DNA of 39,746 bases from a virus. Made by a program: the position numbers and the translations under genes. Each line of letters opens with the position of its first letter. The first letter of the stretch is position 1. The DNA lies in the IMG/VR virus record IMGVR_UViG_3300025789_000080, positions 1 through 39,746 of that record, one strand, 5' to 3'. Under the pieces are notes generated by a model. It was not told the origin of the DNA. It ran no database searches and saw nothing but the letters and a program-made list of their open reading frames with translations. Below, piece after piece: positions 27,401 to 35,115 of this stretch.

Positions 27401-30400
27401 CTCTAAAACATGTTGCAGTTGTATAAGATAATGTCGGATAGTTGATATACAAGTAACTCATCACACTATTTTGGAATGATGTTCGATGTGCTTGTATTGC
27501 ATTATAGGCAGCAACATAGGTTGCAGTTGTGGTAGCAGTTGTTCCAAACTTAACTTGATCAGTAATACCGACTACACCATTAGAAATAATGTTTGTTATA
27601 GTACTAAACAATCCAGTAACTAATGTACCAATAGCAGGGCTACCAAATGTAGTAGCAGTATTAGCTACCAAAGAACTCAAGAAGTTAGTAGCAGAAACAA
27701 TGGCAGAAACTTCTGATCCTACATTGCCTGTGTAACTACCTTGGCTCCAATATTGTAAACCAGCAAATGTACTATCGCTTAGGCTTGCATACAACATGTC
27801 CATACCAATAGCATCGACAATCAATCCAGTGTCTCTACTGCATGTTGCTGTATTGAATACAAATGTCGAAGTAGAGTTATATGTGTAATCGATCCATGCT
27901 AGAGTTTCAGCAACTAAGAACGAACGGTTTGCTTCGATGATATTATAGGCATTTACAAAATCCTGAGAAGGATTTACAGTTAAACTAACTGGAGTAAACT
28001 CGTAGCCCGTAGGTCCATTGGTAATAATGTTTGTCAGAGTACTGACAATAGTAGTTACGGTATTGGCCACAGTAACATCAGCAAGTGGCAAACTTGTTAC
28101 AGGCAGTACCTTAGTTTGATAAGGATTATATCCCGAAGGATTAGTAATCAATGTTCCGATTACAGAACCCAAGAAACTAAATGCTTGAGAAGTTGCAAAT
28201 GTTTCTTGAGGGATAACTGTAGATCCATTTTGTGAATAATAGCTCAATCCACTTTGTATTGCTTGACGATTTCCGCCGTATAACAAGTCAAACGATATTG
28301 AGTTAATAATGTAGCCAATATCTCGAACACATGTAGATGTATTAAAACTTGTTGATGGATAATTCAATCCAGCAGGACTTTCAATATAAGCAAGAACTTC
28401 GGCCTGCATATATGGAATATTAGCTTGTAGCAATGCATAGGTATTTTGTACACTACTTAATGTACTAGCTGTACCGCCATTAGAAACAATTAAATCTGTC
28501 CAACCTGAAACATTACCTCTTAGAATACTTAGAATGGTTGCAAACTCAGTATTAACAGTTGCAACTTCTGCGGCAGTACCTGGCTGAATGTTAGTGATTT
28601 GAGTAGCATTACTATAACGAGTAATACCCAATAACAAATCATCAGTAGCAGTTGTGTTTGTAATGACTTTGTTTGCTATAGTTTGTAGATATGCTATTGC
28701 CGCAGTGGTTGTGGTAATTTCATTAGGGATATTACCTGTATAACTACCTTGATTGTAATATTGTAAACCGGCAAAAGTTGTTTGACTATATTTTGCTGTT
28801 GGGAATAATAAATCTGTAGCAATGCTATCAACTATCAATCCGGCATCGCGTTGGCACTTAACCTTGTTATAAGGCAAATAACTAGGACCAGTAGGTTGTA
28901 CTAGATTCCAGTTAATGTAGTTGAGTGTATTCTCTTGAATAAACTTTCTGTTGGCCTGTAACAATATTTCAGCACTTACATAGGCTGCATCTGGACCAGT
29001 ACTTGTATAACTTGCAGGAGCAGCCTGAGGACCTTGTACAATAATATCTGTTACAATATTAAACAATGAACTAATAGCTGTACCAGCAACACCACCGTCT
29101 ACTAAAACGGTATTGATAACCTGCGGAACATTTGGAATGTTAACTACAGGAGGAAGAACTGTACAAGTGTTATTAACGATAACATCTTGAATCAAATCAT
29201 TTAAGTAGTTGATTGCAGCCACACATTGTGGAATAGAGTTAGCAATGTAACTAACTGGGCCGTTCCAATATGCATTTCCAGATTCTACTGCTTTCTGATT
29301 ACCACCATAGGCAGCATCATAGGCAATATTTTCAACTAAAATACCTGCGTCTCTATACGATAACTGTATTGTAGAAGTATCGTAGCTAACTGTTTGCATA
29401 GTTGCAGCAATAAATGCAATAACTTCTGCTTGAATAAACGCACGATTTGCATGTAATAAAGTCCAAGCATTAACTGCGTTAGTATCGTTGGTTAGTGTTA
29501 AGTTTTGTGGAGTCTTAGGACCAGAAGCCACAGGACCATTAACAATAATATCTGTGATAACATTGATATTATTTTGTAGAATGTTAGCTTCAGCGATAGT
29601 TCCTGGTGTTCCAGATATTACCTGTGTACTATTACTATATTTTTTAGGAACAGATTGACCTGTTACAATGTAAGGAATGATACTTTGAATGAATGTATAT
29701 GCCGCGGTTACTTGTGTTATTTCGCTAGGCACTTGTGTGGATGTTGTATAACCGTAATAGTAAACACCCGATTTCAAACTTTGTAGATTTCCGCCATGCA
29801 ACATGTCAAAGCAAACAGAGTCAATAATGTAACCAACATCTCTATAGCAAGTTGCTGTTGTAAAGTTTGAAGCAGAGTAGTTTAATCCAGAAGGAGAAAC
29901 AACATAGTTGTAGACTTCTTGTTGTAAAGTAGTTCTAGCTGACTGAACAGCATTATAAGCAGCATTAATAAACACATTAGATGTAGACAAACTTTCTGGA
30001 ACAACTTGATTTGTTATGTCAGTTGGAGTGCCAGCACCTAATATAGTGGTAATAGTATTAAACAATCCGTTTGTAATCGATGTAGCAGTTGTTCCGCCAA
30101 TACTAAAGTTAGTAATAGTATTTGCAACTAATGATTTTAAGTAGTTAATAGCCGCAGTAGTTGTTGTTAACTCTCTTGCTATTTGTCCTGTATAGCCGCC
30201 TTGACTCCAGTATTGTAGGCCAGCAAATGTACTATCGCTAGTGCTGTTGTACAACATGTCCATGCTGATTGCATCAACTATTAGTCCTACATCTCTACTA
30301 CAAGTAGCAGAGTTATATGAGAATGTACCATTAGCAAAGGTGTTAACAAGATAAGATGCAACTTGTGCTTGTAAGAAAGGTTTATTAGCCAACATCAATG

Positions 30401-32192
30401 TACGAGCATTGAAAAATCCTGGATTTTGTTGACCAACTGTGGCATTCATACCAATGGCTAGATTTTCAGCAGCGGTATAAACCCATACTGCGCCTGTATC
30501 TGTAGCAGTATATGCATCGTACAATCTAGGATTAGATTTTGAACTCAGCAAGTTAGCGGTGGCCACTGTACCTGTAAAGTTAAGTGTAGATTGTAAACTT
30601 CCTGTATATTGTGTAGCAGCTGATCCAGCAGGGCCTGCATTAATAAAACCATTGATTGGCATATTTTCAATATAAACAGTGATGCTAGTTGTGTTAGCGG
30701 CCCATGTACCTGTACCCACGGCAACAGGAACTTGTACAGTTTGGTCAGGAGTAAACAATGTACCGTCAACTAACCATGGTCCAGAAAGATTAGTACAGTT
30801 CTGAATATACGGCGAATGGAATAAATCGATTTGTTTTCCTGGAGGGAACGCTGTACAATATGCACCTCGGTTTGTTCCGTTTATATAACCAGTACCTGGT
30901 AACAATCCGCTACGCCCATTTAAGAACTGCATGAATGCTAGATAGCAACCAGAGTTCATGTGGAACAAGTCTTGTGTCTTGTTGATAGGTTCGATACCTG
31001 TAGTACGAATATCTGAACCCATAACGCTAGTATATGGTTTCAGTTGAATAGGGTTATCTTCTAAATAATGCCCCGGAGCAACACGAATTTGTGTGCCTGG
31101 TTGATAATAAGGACTTTTAACAGCACCACTAACTGTACGGCAAGCACGGCTTGGATCCATAGCACGACCGTCATTAGTGTCGTCACCGTCCATGGTTACA
31201 TACAATACATTAGTAACAACCGGTGCAGTACCAACAGGGTTATTACCGCGAACACGGATGTCACCAAATACATCCATAACGCCGCCACCGACGACATTAC
31301 CGTTTTGATTCTTAGGAAGATTAATGCCGTTATTAGGACTTACAGAAATATTACCTGAGTTATTTCCTAAAAATTTTGTATAGATATTTTCTAAGTATGC
31401 TGTTGCCCAAGCAGTTCCAGTATCACCAATAGAACTAGGTGCTACAGTTGCAGTAGAACCAGGCAATACATTGCCGCCGATATAAATGTCTTGACCAATA
31501 CCAACACCACCGGTGACTGTAAATGCACCAGTAATAGTGCTTACTGAGTTAATAGTAGCAGCAATATGAGCTTGATCTGTTGTTAATAAACCAGCAGCAG
31601 GGTTATAAGTTAAACCAAGGCTTGAAGGATAAATGCTGGCATTGTCGCCGTATAGTTGGGCTCCAGGTACAGTTAATCCTGTGGCGTCTGTAAAGGTAGG
31701 ATAATAAATTTGATTATTATCAACAGGTTTAACAGTGATAAAAGAACTAGTAGAAGCTGTATTAGCATAGGCAACACGACCGTAAATATAGCCGCCGACT
31801 GCTAAATCTTGTTCGATGCCGACGCCGCCTTCAAAATATGCCTGAGCTTGTTGGCGTTCTCCAGTACTGCTATATAATGTAGGAACTCCGTTTAAATCAA
31901 GAGTCCCAGTTACTGCACCTACCGATAATCCATACCCGTCAATTTTTTTATTATTTACAGGGTTAATACCATTTGCATAAGGGGCGCCGCCTGGATTATC
32001 AATTGCATTACCTGGGTTATTATCGTTACTTTGAATGTAAGCATTACTTGCTTGCAAAGTTGGAGTTAAATTATTACTTACTAAAAAGTTTCCAGTTGCC
32101 TGAACATAAGAGGTTTCTAATGTGATAGCGGTAGAAGTAATAGCGTTATTACTACTTGGAGCCACCATTCTTGAACCGATTATTTTTGCCAT
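24417..32192 (-). CDS. Giant virion protein (2591 aa): beta-helix start and tandem 160-residue repeats
   Basis: The N-terminus has two GGVGI-type modules. Near residues 325-460 comes a conserved region with LYVTMDGDDTNDGRAMD, IRVAPGHYLEDNPIQL and QDLFHMNSGCYLAFMQFLNG, like the start of a right-handed beta-helix (pectate-lyase-like fold). Residues of about 630-1800 are eight tandem units of 145-175 residues, each opening near C-x-RDxGxIVDxIxxD and followed by a YGG- or FAGLQY-containing segment. A ninth copy lies near residue 2435. The C-terminus ends GGGKVFFTSTDQNGDFRIG and SLFANMTPFILAIEAL, which I remember from cyanophage tail proteins. The sequence is unusual in having conserved Cys and Trp in a fibre otherwise poor in them. 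The repeats look helical, unlike the beta modules elsewhere. AAAGGA precedes the ATG, with an AATAAATA box 18 bases upstream. A tail-fibre or tail-surface role is inferred from context. Confidence 0.85.
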   Translation of the reverse strand: MAKIIGSRMVAPSSNNAITSTAITLETSYVQATGNFLVSNNLTPTLQASNAYIQSNDNNPGNAIDNPGGAPYANGINPVNNKKIDGYGLSVGAVTGTLDLNGVPTLYSSTGERQQAQAYFEGGVGIEQDLAVGGYIYGRVAYANTASTSSFITVKPVDNNQIYYPTFTDATGLTVPGAQLYGDNASIYPSSLGLTYNPAAGLLTTDQAHIAATINSVSTITGAFTVTGGVGIGQDIYIGGNVLPGSTATVAPSSIGDTGTAWATAYLENIYTKFLGNNSGNISVSPNNGINLPKNQNGNVVGGGVMDVFGDIRVRGNNPVGTAPVVTNVLYVTMDGDDTNDGRAMDPSRACRTVSGAVKSPYYQPGTQIRVAPGHYLEDNPIQLKPYTSVMGSDIRTTGIEPINKTQDLFHMNSGCYLAFMQFLNGRSGLLPGTGYINGTNRGAYCTAFPPGKQIDLFHSPYIQNCTNLSGPWLVDGTLFTPDQTVQVPVAVGTGTWAANTTSITVYIENMPINGFINAGPAGSAATQYTGSLQSTLNFTGTVATANLLSSKSNPRLYDAYTATDTGAVWVYTAAENLAIGMNATVGQQNPGFFNARTLMLANKPFLQAQVASYLVNTFANGTFSYNSATCSRDVGLIVDAISMDMLYNSTSDSTFAGLQYWSQGGYTGQIARELTTTTAAINYLKSLVANTITNFSIGGTTATSITNGLFNTITTILGAGTPTDITNQVVPESLSTSNVFINAAYNAVQSARTTLQQEVYNYVVSPSGLNYSASNFTTATCYRDVGYIIDSVCFDMLHGGNLQSLKSGVYYYGYTTSTQVPSEITQVTAAYTFIQSIIPYIVTGQSVPKKYSNSTQVISGTPGTIAEANILQNNINVITDIIVNGPVASGPKTPQNLTLTNDTNAVNAWTLLHANRAFIQAEVIAFIAATMQTVSYDTSTIQLSYRDAGILVENIAYDAAYGGNQKAVESGNAYWNGPVSYIANSIPQCVAAINYLNDLIQDVIVNNTCTVLPPVVNIPNVPQVINTVLVDGGVAGTAISSLFNIVTDIIVQGPQAAPASYTSTGPDAAYVSAEILLQANRKFIQENTLNYINWNLVQPTGPSYLPYNKVKCQRDAGLIVDSIATDLLFPTAKYSQTTFAGLQYYNQGSYTGNIPNEITTTTAAIAYLQTIANKVITNTTATDDLLLGITRYSNATQITNIQPGTAAEVATVNTEFATILSILRGNVSGWTDLIVSNGGTASTLSSVQNTYALLQANIPYMQAEVLAYIESPAGLNYPSTSFNTSTCVRDIGYIINSISFDLLYGGNRQAIQSGLSYYSQNGSTVIPQETFATSQAFSFLGSVIGTLITNPSGYNPYQTKVLPVTSLPLADVTVANTVTTIVSTLTNIITNGPTGYEFTPVSLTVNPSQDFVNAYNIIEANRSFLVAETLAWIDYTYNSTSTFVFNTATCSRDTGLIVDAIGMDMLYASLSDSTFAGLQYWSQGSYTGNVGSEVSAIVSATNFLSSLVANTATTFGSPAIGTLVTGLFSTITNIISNGVVGITDQVKFGTTATTTATYVAAYNAIQAHRTSFQNSVMSYLYINYPTLSYTTATCFRDVGYMIDAVSFDLLHGGNIQSIKSGVYYWGYNNNTQLPAEVPETISAYNFIGNIVQNIVTGNTIANPYQSVVPQVVVGYTPATVIEAQQLKQKIAEITKIIVNGPSAAGPKTPQSLTPSYDANAQNAWALLHANRSFIIAEVLAYLAKTASITPFAYDQGYCYRDIGLMVDAVSQDVLLGGNQRSVEAGLSYWNQGYNYIANELTTTTQAISYISSIAQQIANNQPVAVITGTVAKQVINPFFQYGGNYMPQQAIARNFGIISTIINQGPDFAPPVYAGGGIFALTGTNGLDVKSSPTITSITPVATGTYILGLSTATIGAGNNATLYFGNTRVFPLQNSEVDALSLTQTGSTSTWDSRKVDSIGAMGGSLVDGSVVSDRSPIQSFVYDAFTQLTQGGVGVKVTNNGYAQLVSVFTIFASVGVQVDNGGIASIVNSNANFGDLCLVAKGYGSRAFSGTVYNPINRAYPFSPQEVYGANSLDQYYPEGYFPDSKGNIEVFVPDIDNRPHISLVMEVVPPSSYSSAYNSPELAANGVVIQGFLNAQPTTSTLITGTISLSGVDTTDVHIGNNVYVIDQFGFPYDKFPYKHDEFGNYISSTGTVLAIQNTGAPGFLTQNPPPVVNTNYGVLYCATGTTVVDINYNSITLSQALTSGASFPDNSSYFTIYFSGNAYYDVLTSNVANQPYVTGTNILSANTNPLFNGPTVSQIDAHAAAIRYLNTLTDYVINNTVYSPTYQNTVTQVTNSSFSGGSASQPFIDLRFGYLETIVTATNLNAALSVVPSSLITKTGTIPNGAGSAIDLINANLSFMTAEVVAYVNHFYASVYNGATMSHGQAQKCVRDVALILQQLIYDLETGGNYNMVYAGLSYWSRPGTYHIVEMEQAVTDPTLFPDGATVNFYQRSYISASGYVFEYVGAGTNYGALPQVGQADPIQARETVQLGGGKVFFTSTDQNGDFRIGPSLVISQATGVISGRTFVQSLFANMTPFILAIEAL
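26860..30330 (-). repeat. Eight-unit tandem coding repeat in the 2591-aa protein
   Basis: Unit starts (the C-x-RD motif) fall near 30301, 29849, 29358, 28855, 28329, 27840, 27410 and 26915, spacing 430-526 bases. By sequence they class as A (STFAGLQY), B (GYxIDxVxFDxLHGGN) and C (YRDxG, GGNQ), in the order A B C A B A B C. Units 1-3 and 6-8 pair off at a constant offset of about 2.45 kb. A lone ninth copy lies near 24888. Confidence 0.8.
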
Positions 32193-32209
32193 TTCTTATT
32201 CCTTTAGAG

Positions 32210-32217
32210 TATTTATT
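32210..32217 (-). promoter_or_regulatory. Putative T4-like late promoter (AATAAATA)
   Basis: AATAAATA on the minus strand lies 18 bases before the ATG of the 2591-residue protein, in a 28-base gap. It fits the NATAAATA form. The transcript would begin close to the AAAGGA ribosome site, giving a very short leader. Confidence 0.42.
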
Positions 32218-32220
32218 ACA

Positions 32221-32757
32221 TTAGCTGATTTGAAGTGAAACAGCGTAGAGCACTGGAAATGTTTTATGAGGCCATGCAGGATGGCTTTTATATCTTAATG
32301 TTATACCGAAACTTGGATCTTGTATCATATCAGAAGTTAGGTTGGTAACTTTCCATTTGGTAAGATCTCCCGAGTAAGTAGTTATTGGATATAACAAACT
32401 TTCATTTTGACTCACTGTTGTAATAAACGCTGGTTGTGCTTGATTTTCCCCGATTAACTCACCTTGATAGCAAAGTTGAATTGTATCATCTGCTATCCTA
32501 CCACCACGATTCATTTCTACTGTAAGACTTATATCCGATATAGTGTCAGGAATAGAATCAAAATTAAATCCTGTCAACTGTACATACCAAGTATTATAAA
32601 TTAAATCATATTTAGGACTTCTTGCTATATGCAATAAAGGTTTTACTGTAGATATACTTGTTTTTCCTCTTGTAGTTAACAATGGAAGATTATTATCCCA
32701 AGCAATATCAACTTCTGAGTTGTCTGCATATTGTGTTACTACGGTTGGAGTGGTCAT
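32221..32757 (-). CDS. Putative virion protein (178 aa)
   Basis: I choose ATG 32757 (MTTPTVVTQYADNSEVDIAW). The frame can be extended to a TTG at 32796, but that reaches into the terminator hairpin. The protein looks beta-rich: WYVQLTGFNF, IPDTISDISLTVEMNRGGRI, DDTIQLCYQGELIG, FGITLRYKSHPAWPHK. It resembles small hypothetical virion proteins of marine T4-like phages as I recall them, with the conserved middle IQDPSFG. There is no catalytic motif. It sits between the 309-residue capsid-adjacent gene and the giant 2591-residue gene, and the terminator just upstream implies its own promoter, which I could not find with confidence. Confidence 0.72.
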   Translation of the reverse strand: MTTPTVVTQYADNSEVDIAWDNNLPLLTTRGKTSISTVKPLLHIARSPKYDLIYNTWYVQLTGFNFDSIPDTISDISLTVEMNRGGRIADDTIQLCYQGELIGENQAQPAFITTVSQNESLLYPITTYSGDLTKWKVTNLTSDMIQDPSFGITLRYKSHPAWPHKTFPVLYAVSLQIS

Positions 32758-32794
32758 CCTGTATTTACCTGATTTGAATCTATGCGTAGTAAAC

Positions 32795-32821
32795 AAAAAA
32801 GGACTCCGAAGAGTCCTTTTT
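32795..32821 (-). terminator. Rho-independent terminator with UUCG loop
   Basis: On the minus strand GGACTC-TTCG-GAGTCC is followed by T6. Counting the A and T flanks, the stem extends to 11 bp. It lies 16 bases after the stop of the 309-residue gene. The loop is the extra-stable UUCG tetraloop. The A-T flanks make it usable in both directions, but only minus-strand genes are near. Confidence 0.9.
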
Positions 32822-32837
32822 ATAAACTAATAAAATA

Positions 32838-33767
32838 TTAGTAAGTTTGGATACCAACGCAAGCGCCGGCTTGAGTAGATACTGTACCACTAGCATTACC
32901 CCAACCTGCAACCCAACGCACTTCTGTTCCATTTGCAAATACAAAAGAACCATTTACAGTTTGACGAATAACACGAGCTTTACGGCTTGTTAACTTTGTA
33001 ACAACATAAGTGCTACCATTAGCATCTTTAGCAATAATGTTCATTTGACCTGCAACTAAAGAAGCTGCTGCCGCTGTAGAAGTTGTTAACTTGCAGATAG
33101 CACGACCTTGATCGTTTTCAACTAGATAACGATGGCTACCTTCTTGTTTTAGAATTGCCGCAGTTGTAGCTGATCCTCCTGGAATAAATGCTGTACAAGC
33201 AATATTACCTGTGTCATCTTCTTGAGCTGTTAGGCTAGCGGTAATAACTGCACCAGAACCGTTATCGCTAAATGTTAAGTTAGAAGAATTATTCCAAGTA
33301 CCGTTGTTGTTTACTGTACTAGTAATGATGTTACCGTTAATAGCAGTAACATAACCGTTAATACCAGTTATTGCACCAGAAATTAACATACCAATGCTGA
33401 TACCAGCTGTGGTTGATACAGTGAATGTGTTAGTAGCAGTTACACCAGAGTTAACTGTACTTGTGACTGTTGCTGGTTTAACAATAGTAATAGTAGCTGT
33501 ACTGTAACCGGCGCCGACATTAGTAGCATTAATGCCTGTAATGCCACCTGCTGGGCTACCTGTTGGACTATTAATAGTCAATGCAAATGTTGCTTGTACT
33601 CCATCAGCAAGGCCTTCAGTCGGTGCTGAAACAGATACAGTAGTACCTTGTGAATAGTGTGTACCGTTCGAAGTAAGTGCTACAGCAACACCTTTATATT
33701 TTACTGCTACGCTGGCATCGGCAGCGCCTTGTTTTACAAAATATCTCTTTTTAATTGGACGTCCCAT
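32838..33767 (-). CDS. Capsid-adjacent virion structural protein (309 aa)
   Basis: The protein begins MGRPIKKRYFVKQGAADAS, matching the MGRPxxKxYF opening I recall from structural proteins encoded near gp23 in marine T4-like phages. The body is beta-rich with modules GTTVSVSAPTEGLADGVQAT, VGAGYSTATITIV and GNIITSTV. The C-terminal part (RYLVENDQGRAICKL, VRWVAGWGNASG) is more distinctive. It has an ideal AAAGGAGA site before ATG 33767, and a terminator on each side. That suggests a separate, strongly expressed transcript, as for an abundant head decoration or virion protein. The location on the particle is inferred. Confidence 0.78.
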   Translation of the reverse strand: MGRPIKKRYFVKQGAADASVAVKYKGVAVALTSNGTHYSQGTTVSVSAPTEGLADGVQATFALTINSPTGSPAGGITGINATNVGAGYSTATITIVKPATVTSTVNSGVTATNTFTVSTTAGISIGMLISGAITGINGYVTAINGNIITSTVNNNGTWNNSSNLTFSDNGSGAVITASLTAQEDDTGNIACTAFIPGGSATTAAILKQEGSHRYLVENDQGRAICKLTTSTAAAASLVAGQMNIIAKDANGSTYVVTKLTSRKARVIRQTVNGSFVFANGTEVRWVAGWGNASGTVSTQAGACVGIQTY

Positions 33768-33782
33768 TTTGTTTCTCCTTTA

Positions 33783-33790
33783 TGTTTATA
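33783..33790 (-). promoter_or_regulatory. Putative late promoter (TATAAACA) for the 309-aa gene
   Basis: TATAAACA on the minus strand matches 7 of 8 bases of the T4 late box. It lies 15 bases before ATG 33767 and downstream of the gp23 terminator, where a promoter is needed. The rest of the gap (33791-33861) has only a short GCGG/CCGC inverted repeat. Confidence 0.42.
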
Positions 33791-33861
33791 TGACAGTTCT
33801 ATTGCCTACGCGGTTGGGGTTCCGCATAAACTCTCCGTTAAGAGCGAACAGTATATTTAAT

Positions 33862-33886
33862 AAAAAACGCCCCGAAGGGCGTTTTT
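33862..33886 (-). terminator. Rho-independent terminator after gp23, UUCG loop
   Basis: On the minus strand CGCCC-TTCG-GGGCG is followed by T6 with A-rich 5' flank. It starts about 25 bases after the gp23 stop. The stem is GC-rich and the loop is again UUCG. It would end the gp20-gp23 transcript. Confidence 0.92.
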
Positions 33887-33911
33887 AGTGAGGTTAAAAA
33901 CCAATAAAATA

Positions 33912-35090
33912 TTATTGGAAGCTAACTGTAGAGCTGTTGATAGCAACTTTGCTCAAGTAGTCAGCAGCATTGCCTAAGCTAGATGCTGTGTTGTTCAACT
34001 CGACATAGCCGTAGCGTGTCAAGAAGCCAACTACTGGTTCGAATGTTGCTGGATCTAGAACAACACCAGAGCTCATTAGAGGAATATAAGGGCAATAGAA
34101 CGCAGCAGCATCTGCTTCGCTAGAACCTTTATAACCAATCATAACTTGGTTGCTGTCAGCGCCTGTGTCGCTCAAGTAAGCGTCAACATAAATCTTCATA
34201 GCGCCATTCAATGTACCAACAAACTTGGTGTTTGTAGGAGCTTCGAAAGTGCCTTCTGTTGTACGAGCAAAAGCGCTTGTAGTAGCAGATTGAAGAATTG
34301 TCAATGCTTGGTTAGAAACAACAGCCCAGTTACCTGCGCCGCGACGTGTACGTTGGGCGATCAAGTTGCTTGCGCGGTTGATCATAATAGCTAGAGCAGC
34401 GTGTTCGTCACCAACGAAAGTTGCTGTACCGCTAACCAAAGATTGGTCATATGTATAGTCAACTGTAGCCAAGCCACGTAGGCTAGCTAGGATTTCTTGG
34501 TCGATTTCAGCTGTGATTTCTTGTGCTAGAGCAGCCATGATTTCTGCTTCGATGTCAATACCTTGTTGGGCTTGTGCATCTTGAGCAGCTTCAAAAGTCC
34601 AGCGAGCGCTTAGTTTACGAGACTTAGCTTCAACTGGAGCTTTCAAGATTTGAATGCTCATGCGGTTACCTGGTGTACCTTCAAGTGCGCTTGTTGCGGC
34701 TGCACCTGGATAGGTAGCATTGTTGTTACCAGAATAGGCTTGAGCGATTTTGAATGGGCTCAATGCTTCTTCACCAGCTACAACTTCGTTAGAGCTATCA
34801 GCATAACGAACACGTAGTGTGTGGATTTGACCAACTGGACCAGTCATTGGTTGAACGCCGATGATTTCGTTGGCAATAACTGTAGGCATAACACGACGGA
34901 TAACAGGTAGAATAACACGGTTAAGTGTTGCTACGTTACCAGCACTAGTTGCACCAGCAGTTGCGCTTTCAGCCAAATACTTACGGGTGTTTTCTAAGCA
35001 AACTTGCATAGAAGAACGACGAGTACCTGATAGGCCTTCAAGCAGAGCTTCTTTGGTCTCTGACCATCTTTCATTTAATAGTTGTGACAT
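33912..35090 (-). CDS. 23: Major capsid protein gp23
   Basis: This is the main shell protein of a T4-like head. Family hallmarks as I know them are present: IGVQPMTGPVGQIHTLRVRY near residue 77, AEIMAALAQEITAEIDQEIL mid-protein, RTRRGAGNWAVVSNQA, KIYVDAY, MIGYKG, FYCPYIPLM and the ending GFLTRYGYVEL. A likely gp21 cleavage site is LAE|S after E41 (KYLAESATAG), in the same place as the T4-type (L/I)xE maturation site, giving a mature protein of about 351 residues. At 392 residues it is short; T4 gp23 is 521, so the insertion domain is probably reduced. AAGGAG precedes ATG 35090. It follows gp22 by 25 bases and ends before a strong terminator. Confidence 0.96.
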   Translation of the reverse strand: MSQLLNERWSETKEALLEGLSGTRRSSMQVCLENTRKYLAESATAGATSAGNVATLNRVILPVIRRVMPTVIANEIIGVQPMTGPVGQIHTLRVRYADSSNEVVAGEEALSPFKIAQAYSGNNNATYPGAAATSALEGTPGNRMSIQILKAPVEAKSRKLSARWTFEAAQDAQAQQGIDIEAEIMAALAQEITAEIDQEILASLRGLATVDYTYDQSLVSGTATFVGDEHAALAIMINRASNLIAQRTRRGAGNWAVVSNQALTILQSATTSAFARTTEGTFEAPTNTKFVGTLNGAMKIYVDAYLSDTGADSNQVMIGYKGSSEADAAAFYCPYIPLMSSGVVLDPATFEPVVGFLTRYGYVELNNTASSLGNAADYLSKVAINSSTVSFQ

Positions 35091-35115
35091 TTTATTTGTC
35101 TCCTTGAATTATAAA

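Noticed and set aside
32221-32796. TTG 32796 start for the 178-residue protein
   Set aside because: It begins at the edge of the terminator T run, and the added residues (FTTHRFKSGKYR) look non-coding; ATG 32757 fits better.
33790-33840. tRNA-like or structured RNA in the gp23-downstream gap
   Set aside because: The GCGG/CCGC hairpin and GGTT-like bases do not fold into a cloverleaf; no acceptor, D or T arm can be matched.
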